Source of the DNA: Pseudomonadota bacterium
Lineage (GTDB): Bacteria > Pseudomonadota > Alphaproteobacteria > Acetobacterales > Acetobacteraceae
DNA: 64,000 bases
Direction of reading: 5' to 3'
NCBI GenBank assembly: GCA_021780935.1
Contig: JAJXXT010000144.1
Coordinates: 1-64,000 of the forward strand
Numbering within the stretch: the stretch's first letter is position 1; every line of letters starts with the position of its first letter. The notes under the pieces are model-generated. The model did not search any database. It was not told the origin of the DNA and worked only from the letters and a program-made list of their open reading frames with translations. The position numbers and the translations under genes were made by a program. Shown one piece after another: positions 51,476 to 59,408 of the stretch.

Positions 51476-51790
51476 ATGAGCGTTTGGACGAAGGTGGCGA
51501 AACTCAGCGACGTGGCGGAGGGCGCGGCGGTGCCGGTGCAGGCGGGCGGCAAGCAACTTGCCCTCTACAATCTCGGCGGCGGCGAACTGCGCTGCACCGA
51601 CAATGTCTGCACGCACGCGTTCGCACTGCTCACCGATGGCTGGCTTGAGGAGGGCGTCATCGAATGCCCGCTGCACGCCGGGCGTTTCGACGTGCGCACC
51701 GGCAAGGGCCTCTGCGCCCCGATCGAGGAGGATATCGCGACCTACGCGGTCCGGATCGAGGCCGGCGATATCCTGGTCGAGCTGCCCTAA
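51476..51790 (+). CDS. Rieske-type ferredoxin (dioxygenase/NirD-like)
   Basis: A 104-residue soluble Rieske [2Fe-2S] protein. The cluster ligands are in CTHAFALLTDG (Cys-x-His) and ECPLHAGRFD (Cys-x2-His), near residues 45 and 63. This is the electron-shuttle class used by ring-hydroxylating dioxygenases. The next gene (24 bp away) is on the other strand. Confidence 0.9.
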   Translation: MSVWTKVAKLSDVAEGAAVPVQAGGKQLALYNLGGGELRCTDNVCTHAFALLTDGWLEEGVIECPLHAGRFDVRTGKGLCAPIEEDIATYAVRIEAGDILVELP

Positions 51791-51814
51791 AACCCCCAAC
51801 CCAAAGCCCGCGAC

Positions 51815-52918
51815 CTAGAATCCCCAGACATCCCGGGCGTTGTCGCGGAACAGGCGCTGGCGGGTTGCGGCGTCGAGCGGCAGGGGCAGCGCGCGTGCCG
51901 GGTCGTCGAAATCCCAGTGCGGGTAGTCGGTCGCGAAGATCAGCCGGTCCCACCCGATCCAGCCGATGACCTCGGCGAGATGCGCGGGGTCGGCGGGTTC
52001 CTCCATCGGCTGGGTGGTCAGCCAGACCTGCCGGCGGATGGTCTCGGAGGGCGGCTCCTTCACATGCGGCACCTCGGCGTGCATCCGCGCCCAGAGCCGG
52101 TCGAGCCGCCAGGCAAAGCTCGGCAGCCAGGCAAATCCGGCCTCGATCAGCACCACTTTCAGCGCTGGGTGGCGCGCGAACACGCCCTCGAAGATCAGCG
52201 AGGCGAGCCCGGCCTGGCTCGCCTGCGCATGCCCCGTCATCTCCTCGATGTAGTAGGAGGGCCAGCCGCCGCCGGTGATCGGGTGGCCGCCATAGCCGAA
52301 GGCGTGGATACCGATCGGCAACCCCGCCTCCACCGCCGCGTCGAAAATCGGCCAGTAGCGCCGCCGCCCGGTCGGCTCGCCCATCCGCGAGAGCAGCAGC
52401 ACCTGGGCGAAATTCCGGTCCCCGGCGCGCCTGCGGATTTCCGCCGCCGATGCCTCGGCGTCCTCGTAGGCCACCACCACCGAGGCACGCAGCCGGGCAT
52501 CCTGCGAGGTCCAGCACGCCACCTGCCAGTCATTCACCGCCCGCGTCATCGCCGCCCCCAGTTCGAGGTTGCGGAACCCCTGCCCGGACGGCGCCAGCGG
52601 GTTGAGCATGCCGAACGCCACGTTGTTGGCGTCCAGATGCTGCGCCTGCATGAAGGAAAGGCTGGAGCCCGGCCGGCCGCCCTCCGGCGGCACCGCGTCG
52701 CGCCGATCCGCCCCCGGCTGGCTCTTGGGATAGGCCGGGCCGCTGAAGAACCCGTGCCGCGGCCCGGTGCCGAAGCGGCGGATATGCTCCAGCCATCGCC
52801 GCTCCAGAAACGGCGCCAGCACCTCGAGGCTGCGCGCCGACGGGTGGATATCGCCATCCGCGATCGCGAGCCGGCTCGCCGCTGCCACCGACGTCGCCGG
52901 AATCTGCTGCACGTTCAT
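51815..52918 (-). CDS. Amidohydrolase family 2 protein (ACMSD-like)
   Basis: A 367-residue TIM-barrel metal hydrolase/decarboxylase of the amidohydrolase-2 family. IADGDIHPSARS near residue 20 is the DxDxHP beginning. LPIGIHAFGYGG carries the barrel His, and LIFATDYPHWDFDD near the C-terminus the catalytic Asp. The family includes decarboxylases of aromatic acids and hydrolases; the substrate here is unknown. Its ATG overlaps the stop of the second amidohydrolase (ATGA), so the two are coupled. Confidence 0.85.
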   Translation of the reverse strand: MNVQQIPATSVAAASRLAIADGDIHPSARSLEVLAPFLERRWLEHIRRFGTGPRHGFFSGPAYPKSQPGADRRDAVPPEGGRPGSSLSFMQAQHLDANNVAFGMLNPLAPSGQGFRNLELGAAMTRAVNDWQVACWTSQDARLRASVVVAYEDAEASAAEIRRRAGDRNFAQVLLLSRMGEPTGRRRYWPIFDAAVEAGLPIGIHAFGYGGHPITGGGWPSYYIEEMTGHAQASQAGLASLIFEGVFARHPALKVVLIEAGFAWLPSFAWRLDRLWARMHAEVPHVKEPPSETIRRQVWLTTQPMEEPADPAHLAEVIGWIGWDRLIFATDYPHWDFDDPARALPLPLDAATRQRLFRDNARDVWGF

Positions 52919-53943
52919 GCCGCCACCTCCGTCAATCGCCGATACGTAGCACGTGGGTTCTCCGTCCGCATCCGCCGCAGCAGGTCGGCCGGCAGCCCCC
53001 CGGGAACCGCCGCCAGATCATCGTTCCAGTGCGGATAGTCCGACGAGAACAGCAGCATCCCGCCGGCATCGAGCTGCTCGACCACCCGCAGGAAGGTCGC
53101 CATATCGGGCGCGTCCATGGGCGCCAGCGATAGCTTGACCCGCCGCCGCACCAGCGCCTCCGGTGCCTCGTCGAGCCAGGGCACCTCCATCCGCAGGCCG
53201 CGCCAGTATTTCGACAGTCGCCAGAGATGCGCCGGCAGCCAGGTGATGCCCGATTCCAGCAGCACGAAGGTTAGCTCGGGGAAGCGCTGCAGCACGCCCT
53301 CCGCCACCAGGCTGGTGAGCTGGGTCGCGAACCCGCCCGCCATGTTGGCATGGTCCTCGACGACAAAGCTGCCCCAGCCGATCGGCCCCGGTGCGTGCCG
53401 ATAGGCGGAGCCGGCATGGATGCCGACCGGCAGCCCTGCCCGCTCTGCCGCGGCGTAGATCGGCCAGAGCGCGCGCCGCCCCAGCGGCACCTCCAGCAGC
53501 GCCGGCAGCAGCACCTGCACGAAGCGCCGGTCCTCGGCGCAGCGGGCGATCTCGTCGGCGGCCAGCGCCGGGCTCTGGGGAGCGACCAGGATCGAGGCGC
53601 GGAACCGCGGATCGGCGTCGAGCCAGGTCGCCGCCATCCAGTCATTCGCCGCCCGCGCCCAGGCCGCCGCCATGTCCTCGCTGTGCAGCATCGCCACCGG
53701 CAGCAGCGGGTTCAGAATCGCGACATGGGTGCCCAGCGGATCGAGCGCCGCCGCGGCAAACCCCGCCGCATCCGCCGCCACCCCTCCTGGCCGCACACTG
53801 GTCGGCGCCAGGGGCGGCTCGTAATTGCTGATGAGCTCGTCCACCCCGCGCGAGACCAGCGTCTCGCGCCAGTGCGCGTCCATGTGAGGCAGCAGCTCCG
53901 CGAGCTTAGGTGCCGGCGGATGCAGGTCGCAATCGAACATCAT
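52915..53943 (-). CDS. Amidohydrolase family 2 protein (ACMSD-like), paralogue of the next gene
   Basis: A 342-residue amidohydrolase resembling its neighbour. MFDCDLHPPAPKLAELL is the DxDxHP start, LPVGIHAGSAYRHAPGPIGW the His region and LLFSSDYPHWNDDL the Asp region. ATG 53943 is preferred over TTG 53946. Upstream is a 45-bp divergent gap to the serine hydrolase gene. As an apparently coupled pair of related proteins, the two may form a hetero-oligomer. Confidence 0.84.
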   Translation of the reverse strand: MMFDCDLHPPAPKLAELLPHMDAHWRETLVSRGVDELISNYEPPLAPTSVRPGGVAADAAGFAAAALDPLGTHVAILNPLLPVAMLHSEDMAAAWARAANDWMAATWLDADPRFRASILVAPQSPALAADEIARCAEDRRFVQVLLPALLEVPLGRRALWPIYAAAERAGLPVGIHAGSAYRHAPGPIGWGSFVVEDHANMAGGFATQLTSLVAEGVLQRFPELTFVLLESGITWLPAHLWRLSKYWRGLRMEVPWLDEAPEALVRRRVKLSLAPMDAPDMATFLRVVEQLDAGGMLLFSSDYPHWNDDLAAVPGGLPADLLRRMRTENPRATYRRLTEVAA

Positions 53944-53988
53944 CAACGGAGGCTAGAACGGGAGCGAGCCCGGCGCTACCGTCGCGCT

Positions 53989-55545
53989 ATGACCGACCTC
54001 GACCGGATGCGCCTCGATCGCCGTCTCGAAACTCTCCTCACGCCGTTTTCCGGCGGGCCGGGTGCCACGATCGGCGTCTTTCGCGACGGGGAGGTGCTGG
54101 CGCACGCCAGCAGCGGCCTCGCGAGCCTGGAGCTCGGGGTGCCGATCGGGAAGGCGACGCGCTTTCGCATCGCCTCGGTCTCGAAACAATTCACCTGTGC
54201 CGCGGTGCTGCGCCTCGCCGAGGCTGGCCGTCTTTCGCTCGATGACGAGGCACGCACCTGGCTGCCAGAGCTGCCGAATTACGCCACCAGCCTCACGATC
54301 GCGCATCTTCTGCACAACTCTGCCGGCGTGCGCGACATGTTGCAGCTCATGGCGCTCGGCGGCGCCGGCCTTGCCCAGCCACTGCGCCGCGAGGCGCTGT
54401 TCGAGGCGATCTGCCGGCAATCCGCGCTGAACTTCGCGCCCGACACCGGCTATCTCTACAGCAACAGCAATTTCCTGCTTGCCGGCATGATCGTCGAGCG
54501 CGCCAGCGGCCTTGACCTGCCGACGTTTCTGCACCGGCATTTCTTCGCCCCCCTCGGCACGACCCGTACCGCGATGGTGGAGGACACGGCTGAGCCGGTC
54601 GTGGGCCTCGCGACGGGATACCTGCCGAGCGGTGATGGCTGGCAGCGGGCGCAGCACGGGTTTCCGCTCGGCGGCGAGGGCGGCCTCGTTTCCTGCGTCG
54701 AGGACCTGGCGCTGTGGGACCGCTATCTCGCGACCACGGGTGCGGCACTCGCGGCACAGCTCTCGACGCGGCGCCGTTTCGCCAACGGATTGGAGAGTTT
54801 CTACGCGCGCGGCCAGCAGGTGGGCCGCTGGCGTGGCGCGCTCGCCATCGAGCATGGCGGGCTGTGGCCGGGCTACAAGACGCATTTCCTGCGCCTGCCG
54901 GAGCATCGGCTCTGCGTTGTCGCCATCGCCAACAACGGACGTGCCGACCCGCTCGGCATGGCGTATGAGGCGGCGGAGGCGGTGCTGGGCGAGGCCCTCG
55001 CCCCGGTGCCGGAGCTTCCCGATGTCACGGCCTATGCCGGAACCTGGCTTGACCCCACTGAGCCGCAGAGCGTCGATTTCACGCTCAAGGACGGGGTGCT
55101 CACCGGCAATGCCGGCGGTGTTCCCTTCGCCGTGGAGGCCAGCGGGGACGGCCGTGTGGCCGCGCGCCGCGGCTCCTTCCTGTTCACCTGCCGTATCGCC
55201 GGCGACCTTCTGCACGTGGAACAGGATGCGGGACGCATGGCGATCTGGCACCGCGCGCCGCCGACCGCGGCCCTGCCCCAGGGCCTCGACGGCACCTATG
55301 CCTCGGCCGATCTCGCCGCAACCTGGACCATCGGTGGCGAGACGGCGCATGTCGCGGGCCCGGTTGTGCGGGCCGCCGAACCCTGGTCGCTCGCCGGCGT
55401 GGAGGGTGACGTGTTTCGCATCTTAATTCCGGGCGCGCTGTTTCGCACCGTGCTCGACGTGCGGGCGGAACGCGAGGCCGGGCAGGTCCGCCGCCTGCAT
55501 GTCCATGCCGGGCGGGTGCGCGGTATCGTGCTGGAGAAGCAATGA
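53989..55545 (+). CDS. Serine hydrolase, class C beta-lactamase / D-aminopeptidase-like
   Basis: A 518-residue serine hydrolase. IASVSKQFTCAAVLRLAEAG near residue 60 holds the SxxK nucleophile (Ser-Val-Ser-Lys), YLYSNSNFLLAGMI the Tyr-Ser-Asn motif, and LAIEHGGLWPGYKTH the HGG third motif. Residues about 345-518 add two beta-rich domains like those of the D-aminopeptidase (DAP) family. No signal peptide is obvious. It is the first of four genes (with DinB, SDR and a secreted protein) joined by overlaps or short gaps. Confidence 0.87.
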   Translation: MTDLDRMRLDRRLETLLTPFSGGPGATIGVFRDGEVLAHASSGLASLELGVPIGKATRFRIASVSKQFTCAAVLRLAEAGRLSLDDEARTWLPELPNYATSLTIAHLLHNSAGVRDMLQLMALGGAGLAQPLRREALFEAICRQSALNFAPDTGYLYSNSNFLLAGMIVERASGLDLPTFLHRHFFAPLGTTRTAMVEDTAEPVVGLATGYLPSGDGWQRAQHGFPLGGEGGLVSCVEDLALWDRYLATTGAALAAQLSTRRRFANGLESFYARGQQVGRWRGALAIEHGGLWPGYKTHFLRLPEHRLCVVAIANNGRADPLGMAYEAAEAVLGEALAPVPELPDVTAYAGTWLDPTEPQSVDFTLKDGVLTGNAGGVPFAVEASGDGRVAARRGSFLFTCRIAGDLLHVEQDAGRMAIWHRAPPTAALPQGLDGTYASADLAATWTIGGETAHVAGPVVRAAEPWSLAGVEGDVFRILIPGALFRTVLDVRAEREAGQVRRLHVHAGRVRGIVLEKQ

Positions 55546-56048
55546 TCACGCCTGGCTATGTGCGCGTCATGGCGCAATACAACACCGAGATGAACCGCCG
55601 GCTCTACGCCGCCGCGGCGCGCCTGCCCGACGCCGCGCGCCGCGAGGAGGGTGGTGCCTTCTGGCACTCCATCCACGGCACGCTGACGCATCTGCTGTGG
55701 GGCGACAGCATGTGGATGTCGCGCTTCGACGGGTGGCGGAAGCCCGATGTACCGATCGGCGGCAGCGACACCATGGTCGCCGATTTCGCCACCCTGCGCT
55801 CGCTGCGGGAGGCCGCCGACGCGCGCATCGAGGATTGGGCGGCGCGCGTCACCGATGCATGGCTGGCTGACGATCTCGTGTGGTATTCCGGTGCGGCGCA
55901 GAAGGAGATGCGCCGCGGCCGCGCCGGGCTGGTGGTGCATTTCTTCAACCACCAGACACATCATCGCGGTCAGGCCCACGCGCTGATCACCCGCGCCGGC
56001 GAGGCCACCGGCGACACGGATCTGATGCTGGTCGTGCCACTGCCATGA
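55542..56048 (+). CDS. DinB family protein
   Basis: A 168-residue four-helix protein of the DinB/YfiT family, a metal-binding fold. Candidate metal ligands are His in HGTLTHLLWGD (about residue 48) and HFFNHQTHHRGQAHALI (about 130-146). Roles include thiol-dependent reactions such as those with bacillithiol or mycothiol; in alphaproteobacteria the thiol partner is uncertain. It overlaps the serine hydrolase stop by ATGA. Confidence 0.86.
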   Translation: MITPGYVRVMAQYNTEMNRRLYAAAARLPDAARREEGGAFWHSIHGTLTHLLWGDSMWMSRFDGWRKPDVPIGGSDTMVADFATLRSLREAADARIEDWAARVTDAWLADDLVWYSGAAQKEMRRGRAGLVVHFFNHQTHHRGQAHALITRAGEATGDTDLMLVVPLP

Positions 56049-56066
56049 CGCCTGGAGGGGAAACCG

Positions 56067-56867
56067 ATGGGTGACAGGCTCGCGGACAGGGTTGCGATCG
56101 TCGTGGGAGCCGGGTCGAGCGGGCCCGGCTGGGGCAACGGCAAGGCAACCGCCGTGACTTTCGCGCGCGAGGGGGCGAAAGTGCTCTGTGTGGATGTCAG
56201 TGTCGAGGCGGCGGCAGAGACCGCCGGCATCATCGCGGGTGAGGGCGGCGAGGCGCGCGTGTTCCACGCCGATGTCACCCGTTCCGCCGACCTCGCGGCG
56301 ATGACCCGGGCCTGCCTCGACACCTGGGGTCGCATCGATGTGCTCGACAACAATGTTGGCATCGCCGTGGTCGGCGGCGTCGTCGAGATCGAGGAGGATG
56401 AGTGGGACCGCGTGATGGCGGTCAACCTCAAATCGTGTTTCCTGGCCATGAAGCACGTGATCCCGGTGATGCAGCGCCAGGGTGGCGGCGCGATCGTCAA
56501 CATCTCCTCGGTGGCCGGCATTCGTTACACGGGCGTTCCATATTCCACCTATTACGCGAGCAAGGCGGCGATGAACCATCTCACGCGCACCACCGCGGTG
56601 CAGTACGCACCTCAGCATATCCGGGTGAACGCGGTGCTGCCGGGCCTGATGGAAACGCCGATGGTCGCGAACTCCGCCGGTCTCATCGCCTCCTATGGTG
56701 GTGCAGAGGAACTGTGGCGCGCCCGCGCCCGCCAGGTGCCGTTGGGTTTCGGCGGTAATGCCTGGGATGTTGCGAATGCCGCGCTGTTTCTCGCCTGCGA
56801 CGAGAGCCGCTACATCACCGGCCAGGAACTCGTGGTCGATGGCGGCCTGACGCAGAAATACGCGTGA
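56067..56867 (+). CDS. Short-chain dehydrogenase/reductase
   Basis: A 266-residue SDR. The cofactor motif is lengthened: AIVVGAGSSGPGWGNGKATA replaces the usual TGxxxGxG. STYYASKAAMNHL has the catalytic Tyr-x3-Lys, and the C-terminus is ITGQELVVDGGLTQKYA. It lies 18 bp after DinB and joins the next gene through a TGATG overlap. Substrate unknown. Confidence 0.87.
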   Translation: MGDRLADRVAIVVGAGSSGPGWGNGKATAVTFAREGAKVLCVDVSVEAAAETAGIIAGEGGEARVFHADVTRSADLAAMTRACLDTWGRIDVLDNNVGIAVVGGVVEIEEDEWDRVMAVNLKSCFLAMKHVIPVMQRQGGGAIVNISSVAGIRYTGVPYSTYYASKAAMNHLTRTTAVQYAPQHIRVNAVLPGLMETPMVANSAGLIASYGGAEELWRARARQVPLGFGGNAWDVANAALFLACDESRYITGQELVVDGGLTQKYA

Positions 56868-57466
56868 TGCGCCCGGTGTTTTTTGCGGTGGCATTGCTGT
56901 CGCTGCTGTCGCTGCTGGTGGCGCCGATGCTCCCCGCCGCGGCCGCCGTGTCGCCGCCGGGCACTGCCGCGGTTCCACCACCGGGCAGCGCCGCCGCTGC
57001 ATCACCGGGTATCGCCGCTGCTCCAACGCCAAGCGGCGCTGCCGCCCGATCGCCAGGCGGCGCCGCCTCGGCAACGATGCCAGCGCCCGCCGCCTGCCAG
57101 GGCATCGGTCCCACGCCCGAAAAACTTCCGGCATCCCTCGTCGGCGCGTTCCTGCGTGCCTTTGGCCTGATCGCGCCACAACTGGCTCAGGGGGCGGTGG
57201 TACGCTGCGCCGGCGGCCGGTTGCTGGCCTGCACGCCGGGCGCCAACCTGCCCTGCGGCCTCGCCGATACGCGCCAGCAGCTTCCCCAGGCCGGTGCGTG
57301 GTGCGCACAGCACCCCAATGCCCCATTCATCCCAGCCTTCGTCACCGGCCACGACACGATTTATGCCTGGCGCTGCGACGGGCCGAGTGCTGCGATCGCC
57401 AGCCAGATCGCGCATGTGGACCCGCAGGGCTACGTCGCGGAATACTGGCGTCCGCTGGGCTCGTGA
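56867..57466 (+). CDS. Secreted Ala/Pro-rich protein, function unknown
   Basis: A 199-residue protein (ATG 56867 taken rather than GTG 56864). It starts with a signal peptide (VFFAVALLSLLSLLVAPMLPAAAAV). Residues about 28-75 are a low-complexity linker of repeated P-x-G-x-A-A-A units (SPPGTAAVPPPGSAAAASPG and so on). After that comes a compact domain with four to five cysteines (AACQGIG, VVRCAGGRLLACTPGANLPC, GAWCAQHP, AWRCDG), which look like disulfide partners, ending HVDPQGYVAEYWRPLGS. I do not recognise the domain. Confidence 0.75.
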   Translation: MRPVFFAVALLSLLSLLVAPMLPAAAAVSPPGTAAVPPPGSAAAASPGIAAAPTPSGAAARSPGGAASATMPAPAACQGIGPTPEKLPASLVGAFLRAFGLIAPQLAQGAVVRCAGGRLLACTPGANLPCGLADTRQQLPQAGAWCAQHPNAPFIPAFVTGHDTIYAWRCDGPSAAIASQIAHVDPQGYVAEYWRPLGS

Positions 57467-57489
57467 GCCGCGTCACACGATCTCCTAAC

Positions 57490-57509
57490 GATCGGTTATC
57501 GTAACGATC
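57490..57509. terminator. Possible bidirectional hairpin terminator
   Basis: GATCGGTTATCGTAACGATC folds as an 8-bp stem (GATCG/CGATC and TTA/TAA, with one bulged G) around a TCG loop. It lies between the convergent secreted-protein gene (ends 57466) and the hydrolase gene (stop at 57508-57510, overlapping the hairpin edge). There is no U-run, so it is a weak candidate. Confidence 0.3.
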
Positions 57510-58404
57510 AGCCGAGAAACGCGTCCAGCGCGGCCAGCGTCTCCTCCGGCGCCTCCTCCGCGAGGTAATGGCCGCTGGGGATCGGCCCGCCGCTGACCCG
57601 TCCCGCGACATAGGGCGCCCATACCCCGAGCGGCTCGTACCAGGTGCCGATCCGGCCCTCGGCACCCCACAGCACCAGCGTATCGCAGGCGACGCGCTGT
57701 CCCGCGGCGCGGCTTGCCCGATCGTGTTCGAGGTCGATCGTCGCAGCGGCCCGGTAATCCTCGCACATGCCACGGATATTGGCCGGGCTGACGGCATGGC
57801 GCAGATATTCCGCCCACGCCTCGGGCCCGAATCGCGTCTCGGCATCGGCGCCGCGCCCGGTATGCGCGCGCAGCCAGGTCTCCGGCGCCGCATCGATCAG
57901 GTTTTCCGGAAACGGATGCGGCTGTGCCAGCCAGAACCAGTGATAATAGCCCAGCGCGAAGCCCATGTCGGCGCGCTCGAAATGTTCGATCGTCGGAACG
58001 ATGTCGAGCACCGCGAGCCGCTCGACCCGTGCCGGATAGTCGACCGCGAGCCGGTGCGCCACCCGTGCGCCGCGGTCATGGCCCACCAGGCGGAACCGCT
58101 CGTGCCCCAGCGCCGTCATCACATCGGCCATGTCCTGGGCCATGCGGCGTTTGGCATAGGGCGCATGGTCGCGTGTCGCCGCCGGTTTCAGGCTGTCGCC
58201 ATAGCCACGCAGATCGGCGCAAACCACATGAAACCGCTGTGCCAGCAGCGGCGCCACGTGGCGCCACATCACGTGCGATTGCGGGTTGCCATGCAGCAGC
58301 AGCAGCGGCGGGCCGAAGCCGCCATGGCGCACGCGCACCGTTCCGCCCGGCTGCGCCTCGTCCGCGACCGGAATATCGGCAAGCGTGAATCCCTCGAACA
58401 TCAT
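57508..58404 (-). CDS. Alpha/beta hydrolase, haloacetate (fluoroacetate) dehalogenase-like
   Basis: A 298-residue alpha/beta hydrolase. LLLLHGNPQSHVMWRHVAPL is the oxyanion region and CADLRGYGDS the next strand. RLVGHDRGARVAHRLAVDYP carries the nucleophilic Asp in a HDRGAR motif as in fluoroacetate dehalogenases. IRGMCEDYRAAATIDL and SGHYLAEEAPEETLAAL (catalytic His) match the same group. Epoxide hydrolases are related, so the true substrate is open. ATG 58404 overlaps the stop of the EamA gene (ATGA). Confidence 0.85.
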   Translation of the reverse strand: MMFEGFTLADIPVADEAQPGGTVRVRHGGFGPPLLLLHGNPQSHVMWRHVAPLLAQRFHVVCADLRGYGDSLKPAATRDHAPYAKRRMAQDMADVMTALGHERFRLVGHDRGARVAHRLAVDYPARVERLAVLDIVPTIEHFERADMGFALGYYHWFWLAQPHPFPENLIDAAPETWLRAHTGRGADAETRFGPEAWAEYLRHAVSPANIRGMCEDYRAAATIDLEHDRASRAAGQRVACDTLVLWGAEGRIGTWYEPLGVWAPYVAGRVSGGPIPSGHYLAEEAPEETLAALDAFLG

Positions 58405-59297
58405 GCCTCCCCAATGGGTCGGCCGCGCCGACCGCGCGCCAGGATGACACCGCCGAGTGCCACGGCAAAGCCGAGCATCTGCACCGGCCCCAGCGTGTCG
58501 CCGAACAACAGCCAGGCCTGCAACGCCGACAGCGCCGGCACCAGGAACAGCAGCGACGTGGTCCGCGCCGCCTCGCCACGGCGCATCAGCCAGATGAACA
58601 GCGGCCCGGCGACGCCCGAAAGCCCCAGCACCGCATAGGCGAGCCACCCATACAGCGACGGTGCGCCCACCCAGCGGTGCTCGCCCAGCAGCAGCACCAC
58701 GGCGAGCGAGAAGATCGCCGCCCCGATGTTCTGCAGCACGTTGGCAACCATCAGGTCGGCGGCGGCGAGATGCGTCTTCTGCAGGATCATGCCGCCGGTC
58801 ACCGCGAGCGTGCCGGCGAACGCCACGACGACGGCCAGCGGCGGAAATCCGCCGGCGCCGCCGCCGAGATGCGGCGCCACCACCATCGTGACCCCGGCAA
58901 ATCCCACCAACAGCCCCGCGATGACCTGCATCGGCACGCGCTCGCGCAGCATGCGCGCGGCGACGATGGCGGTGATCGGTGGTTGCAGTGCCGCGATCAG
59001 CGCCGCCACGCCGGCGGAGAGCCCGTGCGCCACCGCCCAGTAAACCGCGCCGAGATAGCCGCCGTACTGCACGCCACCGACCAGCAGATGCATCGTCCAG
59101 TCGCGCGCCCCTGGCCAGGGCCGGCGCGCCGCCGCGGCGACCAGAGCGAAGACCAGCGCCGTCAGCGCGAAGCGCGCGACCAAAAACAGGTCCGGGTCGA
59201 CAAAGGGCCGCACGCCGCGCGCCACGACGAAGCCCGACGCCCACATCACGACAAAGATGGTCGGCGCGACGATGCGTGCCGCGAAACCCGGCCTCAT
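58401..59297 (-). CDS. EamA/DMT family transporter
   Basis: A 298-residue protein with ten hydrophobic segments arranged as two EamA repeats (first about residues 10-140, second about 150-285). Typical elements are PTIFVVMWASGFVVARGVRP at the start and LPALSALQAWLLFGDTLGPV near residue 250. The ligand is unknown. It probably shares a transcript with the downstream dehalogenase-like hydrolase; a product or substrate transporter for it would fit. Confidence 0.87.
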   Translation of the reverse strand: MRPGFAARIVAPTIFVVMWASGFVVARGVRPFVDPDLFLVARFALTALVFALVAAAARRPWPGARDWTMHLLVGGVQYGGYLGAVYWAVAHGLSAGVAALIAALQPPITAIVAARMLRERVPMQVIAGLLVGFAGVTMVVAPHLGGGAGGFPPLAVVVAFAGTLAVTGGMILQKTHLAAADLMVANVLQNIGAAIFSLAVVLLLGEHRWVGAPSLYGWLAYAVLGLSGVAGPLFIWLMRRGEAARTTSLLFLVPALSALQAWLLFGDTLGPVQMLGFAVALGGVILARGRRGRPIGEA

Positions 59298-59408
59298 GGC
59301 CCACAGGTCACGGGTTGACCATCAGGGCAAGGCCGCTTGGCTTGGCCGGTCGGTTCGGGCGCGTCGGGCAGGTCCCGGTGCGCCGGTCGGGGCGGGCGTC
59401 GCCGCGCG

